From contig NZ_CP010849.1 of NCBI RefSeq assembly GCF_000931445.1, positions 7,502,001 through 7,566,000 of the forward strand: a stretch of 64,000 bases of DNA. The letters are read 5' to 3'. Positions 1 through 8,135 of the stretch are shown piece by piece (the first letter of the stretch is position 1; every line of letters starts with the position of its first letter). A program made the translations under genes and the position numbers. The notes beneath the pieces were generated by a model, which saw only the letters and a list, made by a program, of their open reading frames with translations, searched no databases and was not told the DNA's origin. The DNA comes from Streptomyces cyaneogriseus subsp. noncyanogenus (GTDB lineage: Bacteria > Actinomycetota > Actinomycetes > Streptomycetales > Streptomycetaceae).

Positions 1-1523
1 GGTGCCAGGTCGATGTCGGCGAGGGTGCGTACGGCGGTGCGCAGCCGTCCCATGGTGGCCGAAGCCTGGATGCCGTGGCCGACGACGTCGCCGACGACCA
101 TGGCGACCCGCATCCCGGACAGCGGGATCACGTCGAACCAGTCGCCGCCCACGCCCGAGCGGGCCGCCGGCAGATAGCGCGAGGCCGCCTCCACCGCGGC
201 GGTGGGCGGCAGGGTGCGCGGCAGCAGGCTGCGTTGCAGGGTCAGGGTCGTCTCGCGCTCCCTGGAGTAGCGGCGGGCGTTGTCGATGCAGACGGCGGCG
301 CGGGCGGTGACCTCCTCGGCCAGCAGCACGTCGTCGTGGGTGAAGGGGTCCGGGCGCCGGAAGCGGGTGAAGACCGCCACGCCCAGGGTGGTGCCGCGGG
401 CCTGCAACGGCACGGACATCGTGGAGTGGGCGCCGTACTCGCGCGCCCGCCGCAAGCGGGCCGCGTCCCACTCCGGCCACCGCTCCGGCTCCCCGGGGGG
501 CATCGTCGCGACGACGGCGTGGCCCGCGGCCAGCGAGTCGGCCTGCGGGGTGCCGGCCGGATAGGTGTCCAGTTGCCCCGGCTTGGTCACGGCTTCCGGA
601 CACCCCTCGGTGATCGACCGGTGGGCCGCGCGCCGCAGGCCGACCGGCGGGGCCGGCACCGCGGGCGGCTCCCCGCCGTACTCCTGGCCGTCGAGCAGGT
701 CGACGCTGACGAGGTCGGCGAGGACGGGGACGCACACGTCCGCCAGCTCCTGGGCCGTACGGGAGACGTCGAGGGTGGTGCCGATGCGCACGCTGGCCTC
801 GTTGACCAACTGGAGCCGCTCCCGGGCGCGGTGCTGCTCGGTGAGGTCGTGGGCGGTCACACACAGCCCCCGCACCTGACCGCCGGGGTCCCTGAGCGGG
901 GCGACGCGCGCCAGCCAGGCGTGGGCGCGGCTCTCCGAGGCCGCCTTGAGGTGCGCCTCCATGTCGTAGCCCTGGCCGGTGTCGAGCACCCGGCGCATGT
1001 GCTCCTCGATCTCCGCGTTCTCCGGCCGGCCGCTCATGTCGGTGGGCCGCAGGCCCCGCAGCCGGGCGGGCGGCAGCTCCATCAGCCGCGCCATCGCGTC
1101 GTTCAGACCGCGCAGGCGGAGCTGGTCGTCGAAGATCATGGTGGCGCAGGGCGACTGCCGCAGCGCCACCCCGATCAAGGGGTCGTCGGGCTGTTCGGCG
1201 TTGCTCTCCAGCGGCGTGGCCACGAGCCAGGTGGCCGGGCGGTCGCCCGTCGCCGCCCGGCGGTTGGCCAGCACCCACACCGGCAGGACGCGGCCGTCGC
1301 GGTGGCGCAGCGCCAGCGTGCCGTTCCAGCGCTCGCTCCCGGGCGGGAGAGGTGTGTGCGGGCCGGGTTCGGCCAGCAGGTCGGCCGCGGGACGGCCCAC
1401 GACGTCCGCCGCCGTATGCCCCAGGAGCCGGCGGGCGCCCTCGTTCCACTCCAGCAGTGTGCCCGAGTCGTCGATGACGGCCCGGGCCGTTTCGGTCTCG
1501 TCGGACGGGTTGACCGGGCTCAT
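1..1523 (-). CDS. PAS/GAF/SpoIIE-type PP2C phosphatase (C-terminus cut by window start)
   Basis: The start is ATG at 1523, with a weak GGAG about 9 nt upstream, and the gene reads leftwards off the window. The visible ~507 residues hold a PAS domain (about 5-115), a second PAS (about 120-235), a GAF domain (about 240-395) and the beginning of a SpoIIE-type PP2C catalytic domain with the motifs LLPRTLPP, GGDWFDVIP and VVGDVVGHG, which supply the acidic metal ligands. Such proteins dephosphorylate anti-anti-sigma factors in partner-switching pathways, with PAS/GAF as sensor input. No membrane segment is seen, so it should be cytoplasmic. It is transcribed divergently from the GH2 gene. It is one of four SpoIIE-type phosphatases in the window. 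The ligand and target are unknown. Confidence 0.9.
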   Translation of the reverse strand, partial: MSPVNPSDETETARAVIDDSGTLLEWNEGARRLLGHTAADVVGRPAADLLAEPGPHTPLPPGSERWNGTLALRHRDGRVLPVWVLANRRAATGDRPATWLVATPLESNAEQPDDPLIGVALRQSPCATMIFDDQLRLRGLNDAMARLMELPPARLRGLRPTDMSGRPENAEIEEHMRRVLDTGQGYDMEAHLKAASESRAHAWLARVAPLRDPGGQVRGLCVTAHDLTEQHRARERLQLVNEASVRIGTTLDVSRTAQELADVCVPVLADLVSVDLLDGQEYGGEPPAVPAPPVGLRRAAHRSITEGCPEAVTKPGQLDTYPAGTPQADSLAAGHAVVATMPPGEPERWPEWDAARLRRAREYGAHSTMSVPLQARGTTLGVAVFTRFRRPDPFTHDDVLLAEEVTARAAVCIDNARRYSRERETTLTLQRSLLPRTLPPTAAVEAASRYLPAARSGVGGDWFDVIPLSGMRVAMVVGDVVGHGIQASATMGRLRTAVRTLADIDLA

Positions 1524-1733
1524 GCTCGCCACTCCACGAACTCACAGTGAACGGTGTGTCACTTGGGGCGCAAGCCTAGTGCGTCGTGGACTCCAGCGGA
1601 CCGGAACGTCGTACATCTCCCCAGTTCACCGTCCCGGGGGACAGACGGGCCACGGTCCACCGGGGCAACGCGTGAGAGGGAAGGACGATGCCGCACTTTT
1701 GACGGACGTGTGTGCCGCACCGTCAGAATCTGT

Positions 1734-1743
1734 TCGTTAACGA
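1734..1743. promoter_or_regulatory. Candidate operator palindrome upstream of GH2 gene
   Basis: TCGTTAACGA is a perfect 10-bp palindrome 42 bp upstream of the GH2 start. A TTGACG hexamer lies just before it at 1699-1704. Short palindromes here are typical of LacI-family operators in front of Streptomyces glycosidase genes. The assignment rests only on position and symmetry. Confidence 0.35.
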
Positions 1744-1785
1744 TGGGTTATGAGCACTTCTGGTCCCCGATGAGGGAGAGTCGTC

Positions 1786-4700
1786 ATGACAGTCACGCGC
1801 AGATCGGTCCTCGCCGCCTCCGCGGCCGCCCCGGCGGCCGGAGCGCTCCTGGGCACCCCGGCGGCCCGGGCCGCGGACGTGACGGGCGACGCCCCCGGCC
1901 GCCGGATCGTCGCCCTGCGCGACGGCTGGCGTTTCGCGCTGGTGAACCCGGGCGGGATCACCGACCCGACGGGGCAGTACGCGCAGGCCGCGGACCCGGA
2001 GTACGACGACGCGGCGTGGCGGCGGGTGGCCGTGCCGCACGACTGGAGCATCGAGCAGACGCCCACGACCGGGCACGGCACGACCAGTGGCACCGGATTC
2101 CTCCCCGGCGGCCTCGGCTGGTACCGCCTGGCCTTCACCCTGCCGCCCGCGTACGCCGGCAAGCGGATCTCGGTCGAGTTCGACGGGGTCTACATGGACG
2201 CGTACGTGTACTGCAACGGCCGGGAGATCGGCCGGCATCCCTACGGCTATACGGGCTTCGCCCTCGACCTCACCGAGGTGGCGCACACCGACGGCCGCAC
2301 GCCCAACGTCCTCGCGGTCAAGGTGCAGAACCGGCTGCCCAGCAGCCGCTGGTACTCCGGCAGCGGCATCTACCGCGAGGCCCGCCTGGTCGTCACCGAG
2401 CCGGTGCACGTGGCGCGCTGGGGAACATATGTGACGACTCCTCAGGTGACGGACGACCGGGCCCTGGTGCGGGCCCGCACCACCGTCGTGAACACGACGG
2501 GGGCCTCCCGGCAGGTCGAGATGCGGTCGGTCGTCCGGGACGCGGACGGGCGCACGGTGGCCCGCGCCGTCTCCACGGCCCCGGTCGCACCGGCAGGCGA
2601 ACACACCGGGACCCATGAACTGACCGTCCCCCGCCCCCGTCTGTGGGACTTCGCCACCCCGCACCGCTACACCCTCAGGACCGAACTGCGCGTCGGCGGC
2701 CGCAGCGTCGACGCCTACGACACCCCCTTCGGCATCCGCACCTTCCACATCGACCCCGAGGAGGGCTTCCACCTCAACGGCGTCCACACCAAGATCAAGG
2801 GGGTCGACCTCCACCACGACCTGGGCGCGCTGGGCGCCGCCGTCAGCATCGACGCGATCCGCCGGCAGATGGACATCATGAAGTCCATGGGCGTCAACGC
2901 CCTGCGCACCTCGCACAATCCGCCCGCGCCCGAACTGGTCCGTGTCTGCGAGGAACTGGGCATCGTCATGCTGGTGGAGGCGTTCGACTGCTGGCGGACC
3001 GGCAAGAACCCGTACGACTACGGCCGGTTCTTCGACGAGTGGTGCGAGAGGGACGCCACCGAGATGGTGCACGCGGCCCGCAACTCGCCCGCCGTGGTGA
3101 TGTGGTCCATCGGCAACGAGGTCCCCGACTCCACCACCACCGCCGGGCTCGCCATGGCCGACCGGATCATCGACGCGATCCGGGCCGCCGACGACACCCG
3201 TCCCCTCGTCATCGGCTCCGACAAGTACCGCCACCTGCCCGCCAAGGGCTCGCCCGCCGACCTGATGCTGGCCAAGCTGGACGGCCTCGGCCTCAACTAC
3301 AACACCGCCAAGTCGGTGGACGCCCTGCACCAGGCGTATCCCCATCTGTTCCTCTTCGAGTCGGAGTCCTCCTCGGAGACCTCCACCCGCGGCACCTACC
3401 AGGAGCCGGAGCGTCTCAACACCGGTGAGAACCACACGCCGGGCAGGCGCGCGACCTCCTCCTACGACAACAACCTCGCCTCCTGGACCATGAGCGGCGA
3501 GTACGGCCACAAGAAGGACCGCGACCGCAAGTGGTTCGCCGGGCAGTTCCTGTGGTCGGGCATCGACTACATCGGGGAGCCCACGCCGTACGACGTCTTC
3601 CCGGTGAAGGCATCCTTCTTCGGCGCGGTCGACACCGCCGGATTCCCCAAGGACATGTACCACCTCTTCCGCAGCCAGTGGACCGACGAGCCGATGGTCC
3701 ACCTGCTGCCCATGACCTGGAACCACGAGGAGGGCGACACGGTCGAGGTGTGGGCGTACGCGAACGTCGCCACCGTGGAGCTCTTCCTCAACGGCAGGTC
3801 CCTCGGTACGCGGAGCTTCGACACCAAGACGACCGTCGACGGCCGCGCCTACCTGGAGACCACCGAGGCGACCGGCGACGACAAGACCTTCACCGACGGC
3901 CCCTACCCGGGGAGCTACACCAGCCCCAACGGCAGCGCGGGCAAACTCCATCTGACCTGGAAAGTGCCCTTCGAACCGGGCGAGCTCAGGGCCGTGGCCC
4001 GGCGGGACGGCGAGGTGGTTGCCACCGATGTCCTGCGCACCGCCGGGGCACCGCACGCGATACGGCTGACGCCGGACCGCGCCTCGGCCGCCGCAGACGG
4101 CCGCTCCCTGGTGTTCGTGACCGCCGAGGTGGTCGACCGGCACGGCGTGGTGGTGCCCGACGCCGGGCACCTGCTCTCCTTCGAGGTCACCGGTGGATCC
4201 CTGGCCGGACTCGACAACGGCCGCCAGGAGAGCGCCGAGCGCTACCAGGCGAGCACCCGCACCGCCTTCCACGGCAAGGCCCTGGCCATCGTCCGCGCCG
4301 GCACCCGGGCCGGGACGCTCCGGGTGACCGCCCGGGCCGACGGGCTGCGCACCGGCACGGCCGCCGTGCGGACCACCCGGGCGGCCTCCCGCGCGACCAC
4401 GCCCGCGCCCGGCTTCGCGCCGGACCATCCCGCGCCCCGGACGTACCCGTACGCGGACGCCGGTTACTCCGGCCGCCCCGGCACCCTGCCCGCCGCCATG
4501 CTCGACGGCGACCCGGCCACCGGCTGGTCCAACGGCTTCCTCAAGGCGGCCACCCCCCTGCTGCCCGCCTTCGACGGGGCCCGCGCCGAGGACTGGGTCT
4601 CGGTCGACTACGGGCGGACGCGGGCCTTCGACCGCCTGGAGGTCTCCTTCACCGTCGACGGGGAGCACAGTCTGCCGGCCGCGGCCGAGGCCGCCGTCTT

Positions 4701-4887
4701 CGACGGCCGCGGATGGCGGGCGGTCGAGGGCGCCCGCGTCGAGTGGGCCACCGCCTCCGACACGCCCACCGTCATCACCTTCGACCGGGTCCGGGGTTCC
4801 CGGCTGCGTCTGACGCTGACGAGCCGTCACCCGGGCCGGCCGCAGGGGGCCGTGCGTATCAGCCGGTGGGAGGCGCCCGCCGCGTGA
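1786..4887 (+). CDS. Secreted glycoside hydrolase family 2 (beta-galactosidase-like)
   Basis: This is a 1033-aa exported glycosidase. The ATG at 1786 follows a GAGGGAGAG ribosome site. Residues 1-29 form a signal peptide starting with RRS and ending in ARA, possibly Tat-type. Then come a GH2 sugar-binding jelly roll (about 45-210), an Ig-like domain (about 215-310) and a TIM barrel (about 315-620). The barrel contains SIGNEVP, whose E445 is the predicted acid/base, and SESSSETSTRG, whose E527 is the predicted nucleophile by alignment to other GH2 enzymes. After the barrel are a DUF4982-like segment, an invasin/Big-like domain (about 740-860) and a discoidin-like C-terminus (about 890-1030) that probably binds carbohydrate. 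The substrate cannot be fixed from sequence; beta-galactoside is the default. It is followed by a terminator and the GH9 cellulase. Confidence 0.9.
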   Translation: MTVTRRSVLAASAAAPAAGALLGTPAARAADVTGDAPGRRIVALRDGWRFALVNPGGITDPTGQYAQAADPEYDDAAWRRVAVPHDWSIEQTPTTGHGTTSGTGFLPGGLGWYRLAFTLPPAYAGKRISVEFDGVYMDAYVYCNGREIGRHPYGYTGFALDLTEVAHTDGRTPNVLAVKVQNRLPSSRWYSGSGIYREARLVVTEPVHVARWGTYVTTPQVTDDRALVRARTTVVNTTGASRQVEMRSVVRDADGRTVARAVSTAPVAPAGEHTGTHELTVPRPRLWDFATPHRYTLRTELRVGGRSVDAYDTPFGIRTFHIDPEEGFHLNGVHTKIKGVDLHHDLGALGAAVSIDAIRRQMDIMKSMGVNALRTSHNPPAPELVRVCEELGIVMLVEAFDCWRTGKNPYDYGRFFDEWCERDATEMVHAARNSPAVVMWSIGNEVPDSTTTAGLAMADRIIDAIRAADDTRPLVIGSDKYRHLPAKGSPADLMLAKLDGLGLNYNTAKSVDALHQAYPHLFLFESESSSETSTRGTYQEPERLNTGENHTPGRRATSSYDNNLASWTMSGEYGHKKDRDRKWFAGQFLWSGIDYIGEPTPYDVFPVKASFFGAVDTAGFPKDMYHLFRSQWTDEPMVHLLPMTWNHEEGDTVEVWAYANVATVELFLNGRSLGTRSFDTKTTVDGRAYLETTEATGDDKTFTDGPYPGSYTSPNGSAGKLHLTWKVPFEPGELRAVARRDGEVVATDVLRTAGAPHAIRLTPDRASAAADGRSLVFVTAEVVDRHGVVVPDAGHLLSFEVTGGSLAGLDNGRQESAERYQASTRTAFHGKALAIVRAGTRAGTLRVTARADGLRTGTAAVRTTRAASRATTPAPGFAPDHPAPRTYPYADAGYSGRPGTLPAAMLDGDPATGWSNGFLKAATPLLPAFDGARAEDWVSVDYGRTRAFDRLEVSFTVDGEHSLPAAAEAAVFDGRGWRAVEGARVEWATASDTPTVITFDRVRGSRLRLTLTSRHPGRPQGAVRISRWEAPAA

Positions 4888-4916
4888 GCCGGGCGGGCCG
4901 GCGGGGGCGGGACGGC

Positions 4917-4945
4917 CGGGACGGGATGCAGCCACTCCCGTCCCG
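4917..4945 (+). terminator. Hairpin terminator after GH2 gene
   Basis: CGGGACGGGA and TCCCGTCCCG form a perfect 10-bp stem with a 9-nt loop, 30 bp after the GH2 stop. It separates the GH2 gene from the cellulase promoter. Confidence 0.6.
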
Positions 4946-4949
4946 ACCG

Positions 4950-4979
4950 TTGACGCGGTGTCGTGGCTGCCACAACCAT
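4950..4979 (+). promoter_or_regulatory. Candidate promoter of the GH9 cellulase
   Basis: TTGACG at 4950-4955 is a good -35. The hexamer AACCAT about 18 bp later is a plausible weak -10. The CebR-type box begins 16 bp further on, where a bound repressor would block initiation or early elongation. Confidence 0.45.
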
Positions 4980-4994
4980 GTCCTGCGTCAGCCT

Positions 4995-5008
4995 TGGGAG
5001 CGCTCCCA
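4995..5008. promoter_or_regulatory. CebR-type operator (perfect 14-bp palindrome)
   Basis: TGGGAGCGCTCCCA matches the known consensus of CebR, the LacI-family cello-oligosaccharide-responsive repressor of Streptomyces cellulolytic genes. It lies 34 bp upstream of the cellulase start. This predicts repression that is relieved by cellobiose or cellotriose. The cebR gene itself is not in the window. Confidence 0.9.
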
Positions 5009-5041
5009 TGACGAGCGCCCCTCCCCTTGAGGAGCCCAGAC

Positions 5042-7285
5042 GTGAAAAGACGCAGAACGGCCCTGCTGTCCCTGACGGCCCTGCTGGCGGGAGCGCTCAC
5101 CGCGCTGCCCGCCGCGCAGGCCGGGGCCGAGGAGGTCGAGCAGGTCAGGAACGGCACCTTCGACTCCGGCACCGCGCCCTGGTGGACCAGCGCCAACGTC
5201 ACCGCGGGCGTGACCGAGGGCCGGCTGTGCGCCGACGTCCCCGGCGGCACCACGAACCGCTGGGACGCGGCCGTCGGCCAGAACGACATCCCCCTCGTCA
5301 AGGGAGAGTCCTACCGCTTCTCCTTCTACGCGGACGGCACCCCCGCCGACCACGTCGTCCGGGCCGTCGTCGGACTGTCGGTGGACCCGTACGACGCGTA
5401 CTACGAGGTGAGCCCGCAGCTCAGCGTCTCGGGCAACCGCTACTCCTACACCTTCACCTCGCCCGTCGACACCGCCCAGGGCCAGGTCGCCTTCCAGGTC
5501 GGCGGCAGCGCCGACCCCTGGCGCTTCTGCCTGGACGACGTGTCCCTGCTGGGCGGGGTGACGCCCGAGCCGTACGAGCCCGACACCGGGCCCCGGGTCC
5601 GCGTCAACCAGGTCGCCTATCTGCCCGCCGGGCCGAAGAACGCCACCCTGGTCACCGACGCCACCTCCCCGCTGCCCTGGAAGCTGAAGAACGGCGACGG
5701 AGCGGTGGCCGCCCGCGGCTGGACCGTGTCGCGCGGCACCGACGCCTCCTCCGGGCAGAACGTCCACTCGATCGACTTCGGCGGCTTCCGGACGCGCGGC
5801 AAGGGCTTCACGCTGGTCGCCGACGGGGAGAGCAGCCGGCCGTTCGACATCGGCACGGACGCCTACGAGCGGCTGAGCCTGGACGCGGCGAAGTTCTACT
5901 ACACCCAGCGCAGCGGCCTCGCCATCCGCGACGACCTGCGCCCGGGCTACGCCCGCCCGGCCGGGCACGTGGGCGTCGCGCCCAACCAGGGCGACACCGA
6001 CGTGCCGTGCCAGCCCGGGGTGTGCGACTACCGGCTCGACGTCTCCGGCGGCTGGTACGACGCCGGCGACCACGGCAAGTACGTCGTCAACGGCGGCATC
6101 TCCGTCTGGGAACTGCTGAGCACCTACGAGCGCGCCCTGCACGCCCGCACCGGGCAGCCCGAGAAGTTCCGCGACGGCTCGCTCGCCATCCCGGAGAGCG
6201 GCAACAAGGTGCCCGACCTGCTCGACGAGGTCCGCTGGGAGCTGGACTTCCTGCTGAAGATGCAGGTGCCGGACGGGCAGCCGCTGGCCGGCATGGCCCA
6301 CCACAAGATCCACGACGAGAACTGGACCGGGCTGCCGCTGCTGCCCAGCGACGACCCGCAGAAGCGCGAACTCCACCCGCCGACCACCGCGGCGACGCTC
6401 AACCTGGCGGCCGCGGCCGCACAGGCGGCCCGCCTGTACAAGCCCTACGACCCCGGGTTCGCCGCGACGGCGCTCGCCGCGGCCCGCAAGGCATGGGCGG
6501 CGGCCCAGGCGCACCCCGACGTCTACGCCTCCGAGAGCGACGGCATCGGCGGCGGTGCCTACCCGGACCGCAACATCGACGACGAGTTCTACTGGGCGGC
6601 GGCCGAGCTCTACCTCACCACCGGTGAGAAGCGGTTCGCGGACCATGTGCTGAACTCCCCGGTGCACACCGCGGACATCTTCGGCCCGACCGGCTTCGAC
6701 TGGGCGCGCACCGCGGCCGCGGCCCGTCTGGACCTGGCCACCGTGCCGAGCCGGCTCCCCGGCCGGGACAAGGTCCGCCAGTCCGTCGTCAAGGGCGCCG
6801 ACCGCTACCTGGCCACCCTGAAGGCCCACCCGTACGGCATGCCGTACGCCCCCGACGGCAACCTCTACGACTGGGGCTCCAGCCACCAGGTCCTGAACAA
6901 CGCGGTCGTGCTGGCCGCCGCCTACGACATCACGGGCGGCACGAAGTACCGCGACGGGGCGGTCCAGAGCATGGACTACATCCTCGGCCGCAACGCCCTG
7001 AACATCTCCTACGTCACCGGCTACGGCGACGTCACCGCGCAGAACCAGCACAGCCGCTGGTACGCCCGCCAACTCGATCCCAACCTGCCGAACCCGCCGG
7101 CCGGCTCGCTCTCCGGAGGCCCCAACTCGAGCATCCAGGACCCCGTCGCGCAGAGCAAACTCCAGGGCTGCGTCGGGCAGTTCTGCTACCTCGACGACAT
7201 CCAGTCCTGGTCGACCAACGAGATCACCATCAACTGGAACGCGGCCCTGACCTGGATGGCGTCCTTCGTGGCGGACCAGGGCTGA
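5042..7285 (+). CDS. Secreted GH9 endoglucanase with N-terminal CBM and Ig-like domain
   Basis: GTG at 5042 is chosen because GAGGAG sits 7 nt upstream; an in-frame start at 5027 has no ribosome site. The 747-aa product has a signal peptide (about 1-29, MKRRR then a hydrophobic run ending AQAGA), a CBM4/9-like carbohydrate-binding module (about 32-175), a CelD_N Ig-like domain (about 185-275) and a GH9 catalytic domain. GWYDAGDHGKYV carries the paired aspartates D340 and D343. YLDDIQSWSTNEITINWNA is the second GH9 signature, with catalytic acid E727. It should cleave beta-1,4-glucan outside the cell. The perfect CebR box upstream supports cellulose-responsive control. The gene is monocistronic, with a hairpin downstream. 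Confidence 0.95.
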   Translation: MKRRRTALLSLTALLAGALTALPAAQAGAEEVEQVRNGTFDSGTAPWWTSANVTAGVTEGRLCADVPGGTTNRWDAAVGQNDIPLVKGESYRFSFYADGTPADHVVRAVVGLSVDPYDAYYEVSPQLSVSGNRYSYTFTSPVDTAQGQVAFQVGGSADPWRFCLDDVSLLGGVTPEPYEPDTGPRVRVNQVAYLPAGPKNATLVTDATSPLPWKLKNGDGAVAARGWTVSRGTDASSGQNVHSIDFGGFRTRGKGFTLVADGESSRPFDIGTDAYERLSLDAAKFYYTQRSGLAIRDDLRPGYARPAGHVGVAPNQGDTDVPCQPGVCDYRLDVSGGWYDAGDHGKYVVNGGISVWELLSTYERALHARTGQPEKFRDGSLAIPESGNKVPDLLDEVRWELDFLLKMQVPDGQPLAGMAHHKIHDENWTGLPLLPSDDPQKRELHPPTTAATLNLAAAAAQAARLYKPYDPGFAATALAAARKAWAAAQAHPDVYASESDGIGGGAYPDRNIDDEFYWAAAELYLTTGEKRFADHVLNSPVHTADIFGPTGFDWARTAAAARLDLATVPSRLPGRDKVRQSVVKGADRYLATLKAHPYGMPYAPDGNLYDWGSSHQVLNNAVVLAAAYDITGGTKYRDGAVQSMDYILGRNALNISYVTGYGDVTAQNQHSRWYARQLDPNLPNPPAGSLSGGPNSSIQDPVAQSKLQGCVGQFCYLDDIQSWSTNEITINWNAALTWMASFVADQG

Positions 7286-7310
7286 CCGCCCCACCGGTCG
7301 CTCCCGTCCC

Positions 7311-7344
7311 GCCGTGCGGCTGTCCCGCCGGGCCGCCGCACGGC
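7311..7344 (+). terminator. Hairpin terminator after cellulase
   Basis: GCCGTGCGGC and GCCGCACGGC form a perfect 10-bp stem with a 14-nt loop, 25 bp past the cellulase stop. Confidence 0.5.
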
Positions 7345-7393
7345 CTGTTCCCGCCCCCAGGTACCGCCGTCCCGGCGGCGTGACCTGGGGGTA

Positions 7394-7422
7394 TTTACGT
7401 TGTGGTACCCGCGCGCTACCGT
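7394..7422 (+). promoter_or_regulatory. Candidate leaderless promoter of the toxin-antitoxin pair
   Basis: TTTACG at 7394-7399 and TACCGT at 7417-7422 are separated by exactly 17 bp. The next ATG begins 6 nt after the -10, so transcription probably starts at or next to the start codon. The GGAG immediately before the ATG is too close to act as a normal ribosome site. Confidence 0.5.
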
Positions 7423-7428
7423 AGGAGC

Positions 7429-7674
7429 ATGCCAGCTCTGAACGTGGAGTTCAGCGACCGCGAACTGGAGGATCTGCGGCAGATCGCCAAGGAGCGCGGT
7501 ACGTCGATGAAGGCCCTGGTGCGCGAGGCGGCCGCCGCCGACATAGCGCGGCACCGGGCGCTGCAGGAGGGCGCGGAGGCGTTCCGCCGGTTCTTCGCCG
7601 CGCATGCCGAGGAGTTCGCCGCCGCGTTCCCCGATGACGAACCGCCCGCCAAGGGCGAGGGCCGGGCCGCCTGA
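7429..7674 (+). CDS. Ribbon-helix-helix antitoxin-like small protein
   Basis: This 81-aa protein begins at ATG 7429; a longer start at GTG 7402 would overlap the promoter. The N-terminal pattern MPALNVEFSDRELEDLRQI, followed by a helix with RGTSMKALVREA, reads as a CopG/Arc ribbon-helix-helix: one beta strand and two helices. The C-terminal part is a charged helix rich in Ala, Glu and Phe that could wrap the partner. It is followed after 4 bp by the Fic-like gene, the usual antitoxin-then-toxin order. It probably dimerises, binds its own promoter and neutralises the partner. The role is inferred from size, fold pattern and arrangement. Confidence 0.75.
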   Translation: MPALNVEFSDRELEDLRQIAKERGTSMKALVREAAAADIARHRALQEGAEAFRRFFAAHAEEFAAAFPDDEPPAKGEGRAA

Positions 7675-7678
7675 TTCC

Positions 7679-8056
7679 ATGGCAGCCGTCCTCCACATCG
7701 ATGTGCCCTGGCTGCTCCAGCGCCATGAAGAGGTCCTGCTGGACCAGCCCACGATCAACGACTTCTCGGCGCTGGTCGCCGCCGTCGCCCGGCACCGCGT
7801 CGACCCGCCGCGCCTGGGCGTCGACTCCGACCCGGCCTGGCGGGCCGCCGCCCTGCTGCACACCCTCGCCGTGCTCAAGCCCCTGCCGTCGGCCAACGCC
7901 CGTTTCGCCTGCGCCACGGCGGTCGCGTACATGTTCGTCAGCGGGGTCGGCATCGACCCGCCCTACGGCGCCCTCGTCGACCTCGCCCGCGACCTGATGT
8001 CCGGCGAGGCCGACGTCTACGGGGCGGCCGACCGGCTGCGGGCCTGGCAGATCTGA
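7679..8056 (+). CDS. Fic/Doc-like toxin component with degenerate active site
   Basis: This is a 125-aa protein starting 4 nt after the antitoxin stop. The length, helical character and the motif LKPLPSANARFA match small Doc-type Fic proteins, whose active site reads HxFxxANxR. The ANxR anion-binding part is present (A72, N73, R75). The catalytic histidine position holds Lys67 and the following Phe is Leu69. Doc phosphorylates EF-Tu and other Fic proteins AMPylate targets; both need the histidine. The protein may therefore be inactive, use altered chemistry, or act by binding. It ends 79 bp before the convergent FMN oxidase gene. Confidence 0.75.
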   Translation: MAAVLHIDVPWLLQRHEEVLLDQPTINDFSALVAAVARHRVDPPRLGVDSDPAWRAAALLHTLAVLKPLPSANARFACATAVAYMFVSGVGIDPPYGALVDLARDLMSGEADVYGAADRLRAWQI

Positions 8057-8135
8057 GACCCGCCCGGAGCCGTGGCGCGGCGGGCCCGGCGGCGTCCTCC
8101 ACCGCTCGGCGGCCCCGGCGGGGCGCGCCGGCCCG

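Noticed and set aside
75..1550. Long plus-strand frame opposite the first phosphatase
   Set aside because: The opposite strand encodes a clear PAS/GAF/SpoIIE protein; the plus-strand translation is Gly/Arg/Val-rich with no family motif.
1723..5301. 1192-aa minus-strand frame
   Set aside because: It is the antisense of the GH2 and GH9 genes and shows only low-complexity composition.
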